Positions 1 through 8,900 of a DNA stretch of 64,000 nucleotides are shown here, one piece after another. The stretch is taken from contig NC_039483.1 of assembly GCF_003590095.1 (NCBI RefSeq), forward strand, positions 9,796,001-9,860,000, written 5' to 3'. Positions within the stretch are counted from its first letter, which is position 1. Every line of letters starts with the position of its first letter. A program made the position numbers and the translations under genes. This DNA comes from Trichoplusia ni (taxonomy: Eukaryota > Arthropoda > Insecta > Lepidoptera > Noctuidae). Below the pieces are notes generated by a model, which worked only from the letters and a program-made list of their open reading frames with translations, did not search any database and had not been told where the DNA came from.

Positions 1-2568
1 AGGTGCGACTCGGGAGCGGCGCGCAGTTCCGCGTCTTGACATACACGATGTGTCATTTTAAGGAAAACCCGCAAAAAGACGCTGACGACATAACAGGAGA
101 AGGTCGTTAATTTGTTAATCATTGCCGTATTAGGTATTTTTATAACACAAACTTGCCACATTTCTTTAACTTGATTTCTTAAGTTAATAGCACCTGTCAA
201 TTCAACCAAAAATACTAACACATTAAAGCTTAAACCAGTTTTTACGAAATAGGTGCGAAACCCTAAAAATGGTGTCCTATTAACCAGTGAGATGCAGAGA
301 ATAAATTATGCTAACCCATTTGAAAAGCAAAGGGCATCGCATAAAAGGGCCGGTGGTCCTTCCCGGAACGCCGCGCCTGCGCCGTGCGCTTCTCCAAACT
401 GTTTAGAATACCATTTTAGAATAGTTCGTGAAGTTAATTTGAGTGTTTGTCTCTGGACGAGGTGTAGTTGAGTCTAGTCGTTTTGCCTTGAGTAAAATAT
501 GGGAAATTATTAAAGTACGGAGTCTATGTTCTACAGGTACAGATACGTAAGCATAAATAGGAGAAAAACCGCAAAGTAATCTGGCAAACCAGATAACTTA
601 AAGTCTAGAAGTAGCTTTCGCTAAAATTTTGAATTAACATATTGGAAATTAAGATGAAGAAAATTGCGACATGAATATATTGCCACCGTTTGGTCCAACA
701 AGCACGCGACAAACTTGACGTGACACGGCATGGTCTGCATGCCGCAGGAGATAGCAATACCCGACGTGACACGCTCTGGAATGGAATGTTATCCTTGGGA
801 AGCCGCGACCCTTCACATTGAGGTATCGTCGCCTAACTGGAGGAGCTTAAGACAACGTAACTACGTTAAAGTTATGGGGCCCTGGTACTTTCTATAGGAC
901 ATTAGAAGATGAAGATTTAGGGTAGGAGAAGAAGACTAAAGAATTATTTGGTTGGGGTTATAGGGGTTGGTTATAGGATTGCACGAAGATAAAGATTGTA
1001 GAACAAGCATTTGTTATGGAATCACAACATTTCGCATCTGTTGACCGAACAAGTTCCTATGATTGTGAGTTTACCTCTATTTTCGTTAAGTACATAATAG
1101 TTGGGAGGAAAATGAAAGGCACGTTGAAACTATCTCCTATGTATATGTTATATTCCAGTAAGTTCACGCGTGAGTAATTCTAAGTTAGATTGCTACTCGG
1201 AATTTTGTAAAGGACGAGCCGATTTGCGCAATAGCTACGTGTAAGCGTTTTGCAATACGTAGTTGGGCTACACTCGGGTTCCACGCCTTACCTAACAAAT
1301 AATTACAATATATTTTGCTAACTTAAAGATATTAGGCAAGCATAATGCATAATAATAAAACATTATTTGTAACGACTAAAGCTACATCTGTAGTTAATTT
1401 GTTCAAAAGTCGCCTTACTAAACACCTGTGAATTTAATAAATCAATAATGACACAATTGTGTTTGAAACAAAGCAATGAATAAATATGCAACACAACTCC
1501 TTAAATGTCCTTCTTAATATGATGTTCTACACTAATTGTATTAAATATGAAGTCATTGTGCAAGTCACCGTAACGATGGTTTATCACTTGGAAATTTGTT
1601 ATAATGAGCACTTGTCGCTAAACAGTTGTTACATCTAAGTATGGGATGACAGTTTTGATCTATGTTTTTTAGCACCACCACGTGACACGCTAATGACCAC
1701 ATTTACGCATCTGTCAAAGTACATTGACGCAAACCAATGAAGCGTCTAGCCGAGACCCGAACATGAGATGCAATCATAATGAATTGTTACTTTGAGATCG
1801 CGTGATAAAGTGCGATATTATCGCTTGACATCTCAAATTATAGAAAATAGAAATGTTGCCCTTCGCACTATTATTATCCTTCCTCACTTAAATTAATGAC
1901 TATAATCGCTTGACCAGATAGCCGTCGAAAATTGTCAGTTCTATTTGAGAGAGCAATTTTTTTGCCGGTATCGCACAAATATCGTTTCGAAATCCTTAGT
2001 GGATCGATTGCGTGATATCGGAGCCGCGTGGGTGATGATGTGTGCTAATGATAATACAGGGAGAGAAATTAATGATGGGCGTTTCGAAAGATATCGATGA
2101 TATTTCTCTTTATTGCATTACGTGAAGTCGTGAAGATAAAGTATCAATGTTTGGAAATGCAATATTTAAATGCTAGGTTTTTTGTCGATAATAATTCACG
2201 TTATTGAACATAATATTACTGTCCAGTACAGTACGGTGGTCCAAAGACTCTCCACACAAATTAGTTTGTCAAAACTAGCAATAAACATTTATTGCGAATG
2301 CACTTACGTTTATGTCAGCAAAGACAATGGCTCAACGTCTCAAATAAAACTGCGAACGATGACGCGAACGGATGCAAATGCGTGAGGTCTACACCTCTGC
2401 AGCCCTGGTAGTGGACAGTAAAACCCTTACTGCCTATTCTTCGGAAACAAAGACGACGAAACCATAAGATGCATCCTTCCAAGTATTTAATATGAGGAAG
2501 CAAGTACAGCTAAATTACTTAAGCTTAAGATTTATTTTATTTAAACTGCAATTGAAGTAAATACATTT
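1..2568. other. Non-coding left flank of the transposon
   Basis: No open reading frame here has recognisable homology; the longest are about 70 codons and look random. Base composition is AT-rich with short GC-richer spots at 1-50 and 340-400. Around 945-980 there is an imperfect G-rich direct repeat (GGTTGGGGTTATAG followed by GGGTTGGTTATAGG). I see no RNA gene or tandem array. The block ends at the TTAA target site of the piggyBac-like element. Confidence 0.6.
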
Positions 2569-2572
2569 TTAA
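2569..2572. repeat. TTAA target-site duplication, left copy
   Basis: TTAA directly outside the left CCCTATACTTG terminus, matching the TTAA at 6749-6752. piggyBac elements insert at TTAA and duplicate it. Confidence 0.93.
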
Positions 2573-2583
2573 CCCTATACTTG
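2573..2583 (+). repeat. Left terminal inverted repeat of the piggyBac-like element
   Basis: CCCTATACTTG, the exact reverse complement of 6738-6748. It is followed directly by ACATTGTGCACTTACATGCACA, a subterminal stretch that resembles, in the same orientation, the right subterminal unit at 6591-6619 (CTTGACA, then T or G, then TGTGCACT). Confidence 0.93.
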
Positions 2584-2707
2584 ACATTGTGCACTTACAT
2601 GCACATCGTATTCAGTTTTTTTTTTTTAACAAAATCTAACATCGAATCTTTTTAAGAATAACTCTAAGTGACTTCGTAAACGTCTCTTTACGTAAGAAAA
2701 AGAAATC

Positions 2708-2736
2708 TATATTTGTCTCGCTCACACATTGTCAGT
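2708..2736 (+). promoter_or_regulatory. Candidate core promoter of the transposase gene
   Basis: TATATTT begins at 2708, and an arthropod-type initiator TCAGTG lies at 2732-2737. If the A of the initiator (2734) is +1, the TATA-like box starts at -26, the expected spacing, and the proposed start codon at 2747 follows after a 13-base leader. Both motifs are short and common in AT-rich DNA. The combined spacing and the position just before the gene are what make the call plausible. Confidence 0.45.
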
Positions 2737-2746
2737 GGTGAACAAA

Positions 2747-2782
2747 ATGGCGAGCCGTCGGTCAGCGCCTGCGCAACGCTCT
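2747..2782 (+). CDS. Candidate first coding exon of the transposase
   Basis: ATG at 2747 sits in a strong start context (AACAAAATGG). It opens 12 codons, MASRRSAPAQRS, that run exactly to a consensus splice donor (CT, then GTAAGTAT at 2783). The acceptor TTTATTTCAG ends at 3237, immediately before the ATG of the main transposase frame, and the junction is phase 0, so the exons join in frame as ...AQRS-MTRSRK.... The spliced protein would be 629 residues. The short basic N-terminus fits a nuclear DNA-binding protein. This is inferred from splice signals only. The alternative is translation from 3238 on an unspliced or differently spliced transcript. Confidence 0.6.
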
Positions 2783-3237
2783 GTAAGTATCGTATTTTAT
2801 CTCAATTAAATTAAGTTATCAGTATGAAATTGTTATAATTTTACTTTCTGCAAGCTTCACGCAATTGTCTGGCAATATTATTTTTGTAATAAATGTTTTG
2901 AATATACAGTAATTCACTATTTTTGTTTGGTGTGCATTAAAATACGCACTGCCTGGTGCAGGGTGAATGACTCAATATTTGTTGTGTATATTTAAATGCA
3001 CACTGCCTGCTTTGCTGTGAATAACATCCTATTTGTCGTGTACATATAAATACACACTGCCAACGTCACAGACTATTATTATTTGTGAATGTTGTGTCTA
3101 TAAATGCACATTGCCTACTGTGCTACTACATAATCGAGCATTTGTTCAGACAGTTTTTTTTATTAATTTTTGATAGCAATTCGTATTACTCTTTCCACCA
3201 AATTCCTATTCCTTAGCATGCAATAATTTTATTTCAG
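2783..3237 (+). other. Candidate phase-0 intron of the transposase gene
   Basis: The 455-bp stretch starts GTAAGTAT and ends in a pyrimidine-rich run plus TTTCAG. It separates the 12-codon candidate exon from the main frame. It is AT-rich, lacks coding character, and contains the four 54-bp tandem repeats. Removing it leaves the reading frame intact. Confidence 0.6.
2923..3138 (+). repeat. Four 54-bp imperfect tandem repeats inside the transposon
   Basis: The anchor CACTGCCT (or a one-base variant) occurs at 2947, 3001, 3055 and 3109, exactly 54 bp apart each time. Around it each unit carries a version of ATTTGTTGTGTATAT, TAAATGCA, then CACTGCCT, and most have GTGAATAA shortly after. Units therefore run about 2923-2976, 2977-3030, 3031-3084 and 3085-3138, with unit 4 slightly shifted upstream of its anchor. 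Inverted relatives with the same 54-bp spacing lie at 6541 and 6595. Repeats in the ends of piggyBac elements commonly act as transposase-binding sites, so that role is likely here but is inferred. Confidence 0.85.
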
Positions 3238-5091
3238 ATGACTAGAAGTCGAAAAATTCTAGCTTTGGTGCCTAAATGCGGAGCTAAGTCTGATGTAGAA
3301 TCTAGCGAATCTTCGGAAGATGAATTCCAGATGTGTAGGCCTCATCAAGATGTCTCCGAAGACAGTTCTCCTGTCCGATCAATAGCGTCATCTGTCGAAA
3401 ATGTAAATATCTCTGATAGTGATGACTGTGAGTATCGAGAAATATACGCCGTTGCTTCTGTCCATGAAGAGCCGAGATTCGGACACAACACTACTGACTC
3501 TATTCCATACTCCCCTTCTATTCTTCAACATGATCCTGACATTATACCGCCTTCACCATCAGTTTATATTCCACCATCACCATCTATAGACTCAATCTGC
3601 AGTCCCGCATCTTCAGCACCTACCGCATCTTCAGCACCTGCTGCACCTTCAGCACCTGCTACCGCAGCTACCGTGCGTCTTCGGCGTTATAAAAAAACTC
3701 CGGTTATCGTAAAGAAAACAATATTGAAACCTATTAAAATGTCTGTTAAATGGACCAGAACGAAATTTCAAGGATCAGCAGATATAGAAGATAATATGTT
3801 TTTCAATTCTACTGATATTGAAAAATCGCCGCTTGATTACTTTAACCTATTTTTTACTGACGATATACTAGAACTTATTGTATACCATTCTAATTTATAT
3901 TCGGTACAAAAGAAGGGCACTTCAATTAATATAACCAAAGACGATATAAAAGATTTCATAGCTATAAATATTTTAATGGGTGTTGTAGACATGCCGGCAT
4001 ATACTGATTACTGGTCCAATGACTTTAAGTACCAAAGAATTTCCGACGTCATGACATTGAAGAAATTTCAATTAATTCGACGATACATTCACTTCAATGA
4101 TAACCTTAAAGATGACGGTGACAGGTACTATAAAATAAGACCGCTTGTAGAAAAAGTTCGTCGTAACTATGCGTCTAATATTCCTGAAGGAAAACGATTC
4201 AGCATCGACGAGATGATGGTGCCTTATAAGGGTACTAGAGCTGGGAGCCGAAAACAATATGTACGCAATAAACCCAAAAAATGGGGCTTTAAGTTTTTTG
4301 TCCGTGCTTCTCCATCTGGCCTCGTACATGATTTTATTATTTATGGAGGAGAAGATACTTTTAGACACCATACTTTTTCTGAAAAAGAAAAAGGAATGGG
4401 TCTTGGAGCCAAAGTTGTAATAGCTTTGGCCAAATCTATCAAGCAAAAACCATGCTCCGTACTTTACTTCGACAACTTTTTTACGTCAATTGAATTGATG
4501 CATCACCTAAGGAATGAGTATGGTATATTCTCCTTAGGTACAGTCAGGACAAATCGACTTCGTGGGGCAGAAAAAAAATTACCATCTGATAAGGAGTTGA
4601 AGAAAAAGGGCAGGGGAGCTTTTGCACAAGTCGTGTCTAACGAACACAATATCGCAGTTGTGAAGTGGTTCGACAACAAGTTTGTTGTGGCTGCAAGCAC
4701 TTATGTCGACGCTCACCCTGTACAGAATATAATGCGGTACAAGAAAGAAGAAAAGAAAAAAGGTCTGGTCACGTGCCCAAATTTAATAAAGCACTACAAC
4801 GGAAATATGGGTGGAGTTGATCTAGCAGACATGTTAGTTGCTTTATATCGTACTGATTTGAAAGGCCATCGTTGGTATTTAGTATTGTTTTCACAGATTC
4901 TGGACATCTGCGTCAATAATGCCTGGTTGCTGTATCGTCACGAGAATAGTAGTAAACCAAAACTTTTGCCACTCAAAAAGTTTCGAGTCGCTTTATTTAG
5001 GCAACTGCGTTTTTTTGAGAGGAGTTCTGATCTACAACCTGATACTCTTTCCAAATCAGTGAATCTAGAAGAAATAAATATTACTCAATGA
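3238..5091 (+). CDS. piggyBac-family transposase, catalytic core (C-terminal domain detached)
   Basis: Encodes 617 residues of a DDE transposase of the piggyBac superfamily, which excises and inserts DNA at TTAA sites in the nucleus. Residues 1-90 are acidic and Ser-rich. Residues 95-145 are Pro/Ser/Ala-rich, with a short tandem repeat coding SSAPxA from about 123. The RNase-H-like core follows. Its catalytic aspartates are D324 in SIDEMMVPYKG, D412 in YFDNFFTS, and D528 with D531 in NMGGVDLADM. These match D268, D346, D447 and D450 of Trichoplusia ni piggyBac. The conserved KKWGFKFFVRAS segment is also present. The frame has no internal stop or shift, but ends at ITQ-stop before the expected Cys-rich zinc-binding domain. 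That domain is found about 940 bp downstream in another frame (6029-6277). In the T. ni enzyme it contacts the transposon ends, so this product is probably inactive or altered. The start at 3238 follows a splice acceptor; a 12-residue upstream exon is likely. Confidence 0.93.
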   Translation: MTRSRKILALVPKCGAKSDVESSESSEDEFQMCRPHQDVSEDSSPVRSIASSVENVNISDSDDCEYREIYAVASVHEEPRFGHNTTDSIPYSPSILQHDPDIIPPSPSVYIPPSPSIDSICSPASSAPTASSAPAAPSAPATAATVRLRRYKKTPVIVKKTILKPIKMSVKWTRTKFQGSADIEDNMFFNSTDIEKSPLDYFNLFFTDDILELIVYHSNLYSVQKKGTSINITKDDIKDFIAINILMGVVDMPAYTDYWSNDFKYQRISDVMTLKKFQLIRRYIHFNDNLKDDGDRYYKIRPLVEKVRRNYASNIPEGKRFSIDEMMVPYKGTRAGSRKQYVRNKPKKWGFKFFVRASPSGLVHDFIIYGGEDTFRHHTFSEKEKGMGLGAKVVIALAKSIKQKPCSVLYFDNFFTSIELMHHLRNEYGIFSLGTVRTNRLRGAEKKLPSDKELKKKGRGAFAQVVSNEHNIAVVKWFDNKFVVAASTYVDAHPVQNIMRYKKEEKKKGLVTCPNLIKHYNGNMGGVDLADMLVALYRTDLKGHRWYLVLFSQILDICVNNAWLLYRHENSSKPKLLPLKKFRVALFRQLRFFERSSDLQPDTLSKSVNLEEINITQ

Positions 5092-5099
5092 CTGAAGCC

Positions 5100-5831
5100 A
5101 TTGAGAAATGAGGTGCTACAGAATAATGTCTTTACGAATACAGATCTGAGGATATGACGAAATAGACTAAAAAATAAAAACCTGCTGTACGAGCTAAGTA
5201 AGATCTCTCACTTAATTATTATTCATTTTAAATGGAATTTTTCTGGAGATTGAATGTCCATAATAGCCATTGTTCAAAAGGGAGATAAGGATGATTAATT
5301 TATCGACAAACTTTAATACGATTTTATCTAAAATTTATGAAAGGTAATGTATAGAGACTGATTGATTTTGCAATAAATTCAGATATAAGGACGAACAATT
5401 TGGATTCCAAAAAAGTAATCTTAAACTTTAGCTACATTTCTCTTATGAAAGCAATACTTTCCAATGTTAACAACAATCAAATGACCACTGGACTATTTTT
5501 TGATTATCAAAGGCCTTCGACCTGGTATACTGACAATTGCTGAAAATTGGAAGCTATTGGATAAGGGGACCCGCTCAAGTGGATTATGTCCTATTTGAGT
5601 AATAGGAAATCTTATATCATAAAATTAACAAAATAGAGTCATGACATCCTACTGTTCAGATATAGACATAATAAATACGGCGTGCCACAAAGTGTGCTTG
5701 CCAGTATTATTTTATATACATAAATGAATTACAGAAATACCAAACAAGCACCTCTTGCTGTGACATATTGTGGCAACTGAAAAAAAAAATACCATTACAG
5801 ATCATGGCGTGAAATTAATAACTAATGCTTG
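5100..5831 (+). pseudogene. Degenerate non-LTR retrotransposon reverse transcriptase fragment
   Basis: Stops and frameshifts interrupt it throughout, yet the order of reverse-transcriptase blocks is preserved on the + strand. At 5263-5295 it reads IAIVQKGDKDD (family: ViPifKKGDK). At about 5290-5345 it reads NLSTNFNTILSKIYER (NYRPISLLs.fSKifEr). EQFGFQKSN at 5393-5419 matches NQFGFRKG. AFDLVY near 5515-5531 matches the SKAFDtV active-site block. PLKWIMSYLSNRKS lies at 5571-5612, and GVPQSVL at 5679-5699 matches GVPQGSVLGP. The YADD block is not seen. The wording of these blocks is CR1/Jockey-like. It sits inside the piggyBac-like element between the catalytic core and the detached C-terminal domain, and runs into the poly(A) tract. 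The left boundary is uncertain. Confidence 0.8.
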
Positions 5832-5940
<109 letters not shown>

Positions 5941-6009
5941 TTACAAAGAAACAAATATCCGCAGTTGATGAAACTAGGTAAGTGGATCGACATACAAGCA
6001 TTTTTAGTG

Positions 6010-6070
6010 TGTTGGCTGGCAAGCACTTATGTTGACGCTCCCTGTTACAGAATATATCGGTTACAACAAT
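6010..6070 (+). repeat. Second, partial copy of transposase sequence (duplicate of about 4684-4750)
   Basis: GCAAGCACTTATGT, one mismatch position, GACGCTC, CCTG, ACAGAATATA and CGG follow in the same order as in the transposase gene at 4692-4738, with one-or-two-base indels. At 4684-4750 this codes for VVAASTYVDAHPVQNIMRY; here the frame is broken. After about 6070 the sequence jumps directly to the Cys-rich domain, so the material between must be missing from this second copy. Confidence 0.85.
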
Positions 6071-6277
6071 AAAAAAAAACCCTGTTGCGGAGAGAGGCCT
6101 GATGATGATGTATACTCCGTTTACGACCTGATGGGACATTCTTCCTGCTTTTTACGAACAAAAGGCAGATGTAGGCTATGTACCAAACATCAAACCAAAT
6201 TTTTTTGTTCAAAGTGTAACGCACGGCTATGTATAGTTGAAGGGCGAAATTGCTTTACAGATTTTCATACAAAGTAG
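6029..6277 (+). pseudogene. Detached C-terminal cysteine-rich domain of the piggyBac transposase
   Basis: An 82-codon frame whose residues from about 24 on read as the zinc-binding tail of a piggyBac transposase: GHSSC, then GRCRLC, FFCSKC, LC, NC and a closing DFH. Cysteines 40, 48, 51, 60, 63, 68 and 75 with His 80 give the usual CxxC/CxxC arrangement, and it ends in a natural-looking stop. It normally continues the catalytic polypeptide, but here it is in a different frame from the 3238-5091 gene and separated by retrotransposon filler and poly(A). The nominal ATG at 6029 lies in the duplicated segment and is probably not a real start. The domain's own coding sequence is undamaged, so its detachment is likely fairly recent. 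Whether any transcript joins it back by splicing cannot be told. Confidence 0.85.
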
Positions 6278-6540
6278 TATTTAAGTTTTTCATATTGTTA
6301 TATAGTAGATAGAAACGTAAGTAAACTTTGATCTCAGTAGCATTATTACTGAATATTGTGATAAATAATTATAGAAAGTTTAACTTTGTTTAAAATTTTT
6401 TGTTAAATTATATATGTAATAACATCGTTACATGCCATACTTATTGACCTAGTTCCTAACAGATCTCAAAGCTTGTTGATAATTTTTAAGATTTATGTTA
6501 TTTTTATGTTTTTGTTACTTTTTTAGTTTAGTGACTACAT

Positions 6541-6619
6541 GGCAGTGTGCATGTAAAGACACATTTTTCTTTTTCCTTTTTTTCTTGTGAACTTGACAGT
6601 GTGCACTGCAAGACACATA
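6541..6619 (-). repeat. Two inverted subterminal repeats, 54 bp apart, near the right end
   Basis: GGCAGTGTGCATGTAAAGACACAT starts at 6541 and GACAGTGTGCACTGCAAGACACAT at 6595, exactly 54 bp later. Read on the opposite strand the first is ATGTGTCTTTACATGCACAC followed by TGCC, closely matching the left-side unit at about 3092-3115 (TTGTGTCTATAAATGCACAT followed by TGCC). The two ends therefore carry the same motif in inverted orientation at the same spacing. Confidence 0.85.
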
Positions 6620-6737
6620 ATATATCCTGAAAACTGAAATTCTGAGAATTTTTATTTTAATTTTCCTCATAACCTTATAATCCAATTAACATAGGGAAGT
6701 AGTAAAAGTTCCATTTTTTTAAGGTAAAATTCTCTGC

Positions 6738-6748
6738 CAAGTATAGGG
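6738..6748 (-). repeat. Right terminal inverted repeat of the piggyBac-like element
   Basis: CAAGTATAGGG, the exact reverse complement of the left terminus, followed by TTAA at 6749-6752. Confidence 0.93.
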
Positions 6749-6752
6749 TTAA
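6749..6752. repeat. TTAA target-site duplication, right copy
   Basis: TTAA directly outside the right terminus, matching the left copy at 2569-2572. Confidence 0.93.
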
Positions 6753-8323
6753 TATTGTTTTATGGAATTTCACTTCAGGGTTAAAATAAAGCTTAACTCC
6801 CACTTGGTGATTTTATGCAATAGCTCAACAACACTCTATTTGTCAGAGCCACACAAAAACGAATTAATAATACGTTTTAAATTCATAATGCGGTCCGCTA
6901 CGAACTGTACAAAACAGCGCTAGACTCTAGAATATTCTATGAATGTAGCAAAAATCAGGACTCGACGAGTGGTCTCGAAATAAATGCGGTTCCACTAGTC
7001 GGGGGATACACATAAAGCGGGCTCATTTTAATTACAGCAAGCCGGCAATGCGAGCGATATCCCAGGAATGTCCGCCTTTATTACGTAAGGGTCCACATAA
7101 CAAAAATTATAAGCAACACCGATGGTAGGCGGGGAAATATTGAACTCGAAATATTATTTATCGTAAATCCTGTTCACTGATACGAGTATGAAAGTGTGAA
7201 GAGAATTCGCTTGATAACAATGTCGTAAATACACACACCGCGCACAAATCCGAATTAAACTAAAACACATTAACTTCATAAGGTCATATAATTACTCAGA
7301 GACAGAATCGCTTTTTAGTAGAGTCGAGTCATTCAGAAATAGTTTTTCTGCATAAAAATCTAGCGAGTCGCATACTTTTAACTTTCTTTCATGCCAAAAA
7401 ACAGTACCTACGAGAGCAAAAATAAAAATTCATTTTTAGACAGTTAGAACGCAGTTTCGTTTCTTACAAAAAGTTTGAATAGCTGCAAAAATGCAAAAAG
7501 CGAGGCAAATATTTACACTTTGAGTTCTCATTAATGTAACTTGAAGGCTTTGCTTACGTCTGATGAATGAACGTTGTTTATAAACTAATACACCTGGGTG
7601 GCATGATACGTAGGTACATACCTACTTTTGTGGATGTATTTTGTCACGTATTGATTGTACCGAATTCACCTGCAGATGACGTCAATGACCTGAATTCTGT
7701 ATCGGATCTGATTCCGCAAATAATAGAGTTTGTTTCATTAATTGTTGTTTGAGTGCCTAATCAATTAATTGTTTTTTTTTTCAGATTATACGTATTGTCG
7801 ACGCATGTTTTGAAAAAGTTTTGTGTGAATTGATCAAAATCACAAAGAATAAGAAGACACAAGAGTCTTGAGAATTAGAAGGAATATTCATCAATTTGTG
7901 ATTGTACTGTATACTGCGATAGAGTGTGATTTATTTTGGTTTCTTAGTACTCTGTCTCTCTGGTTTTATGTAGTACAGTATCCCACACATATAATAAATT
8001 CAAGGCTTCAATCGATCGAACAAAATTGCGCCGCTTCATCGGTCACTTCAATTTCCTGGGTCAAATATTCGGGTAATCTGTTAAATATTATGTAGTTACT
8101 TACTACGTATATGGCAGTGTTTAAACTAGCTATTTCTCTAATATTATGGTAATATTTCCTCTCGAGACTAAAGAGAAAAAAAGAAATATTTCGCGGTTTT
8201 TCTCAAATTATAGATAAGGTCACAATGGTCTGCACCTATAGATTGTATTGTGTTGATGTTGATTTTTCTTTCATTTTCAAGCAACATTATGTAGCAGTAT
8301 CAAGAGTTCTGTGATATATCTAC
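6753..8323. other. Non-coding stretch
   Basis: No supportable gene. A perfect CRE-type octamer TGACGTCA lies at 7677-7684. A pyrimidine-rich splice-acceptor-like string (TTTTTTTTTTCAG) ends near 7784, but no exon with coding character follows it. The rest is AT-rich unique-looking sequence. Confidence 0.5.
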
Positions 8324-8598
8324 ACTAGCTGTTGCCCGCGGCTTCTTCCGCGTGGTTAGAAGTTAGGATTTTTTGAACGGAAGCCATCGAAGATGAATAT
8401 TTTCCCCCGTTTTTGCCACATTTTCCATTGTATCTTCGCTCCTATTATTTGCAGCATGATATTATAGAGCCCAAAACCTTTCTCGATGAATGGTTTATTG
8501 AACACAAAAATAATTTTTCAATTTGAACCAATAGTTCCTGAGATTAGTGAGTTCAAACAAACAAACAAACTCTTCAGCTTTATAATATTACTATAGAT
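8324..8598 (-). mobile_element. Lepidopteran non-autonomous repeat, minus orientation
   Basis: Read on the minus strand it begins CTATAGTAATATTATAAAGC, has a (GTTT)n stretch (AAAC on + at 8553-8570), then CACTAATCTCAGGAACTA, and ends GCGGAAGAAGCCGCGGGCAA followed by CAGCTAGT. This start and end are characteristic of a very common short interspersed element family in moths and butterflies. The copy is diverged and codes for nothing. A second, truncated member of the same family lies at about 35594-35815. Confidence 0.75.
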
Positions 8599-8689
8599 AA
8601 TTAGTCGTGAGTCGTAGCAACGCGTTACTCCAAAACGGTAGAGATATCCTGCCCCTTCCCAAGTAATAACTATAGTAATATAAAAATCG

Positions 8690-8900
8690 ATTAATTCGGC
8701 GATATAAATTGCGAAAGCTCTCGGTACTCTGTCGGGGGTTGCTACGCTACCCCCGACCCCTGCTGTTGTCCGCGTAGATATTATTTATTTGTTTGTTTCT
8801 AACTTGGCGACATGTTTTCATATAATAGCGTTCCTTTCTCGTTTTTGCTAAATAGACACTGTTTTATACTGTAGGCGCAGTAATAAGTTAGCTAGTATGA
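8690..8900. repeat. Probable second repeat fragment with a GC hairpin
   Basis: It contains a perfect 9-bp hairpin, GTCGGGGGT (8731-8739) against ACCCCCGAC (8749-8757) with loop TGCTACGCT, embedded in AT-rich DNA and followed by CCGCGTAGAT. I recognise this string as one that recurs in lepidopteran repeats, but cannot define its boundaries. AGCTAGT at 8889-8895 could be one terminus. Confidence 0.4.

Noticed and set aside
4072..4700. Minus-strand frames within the transposase gene
   Set aside because: They are shadows of the + strand transposase and have no domain of their own.
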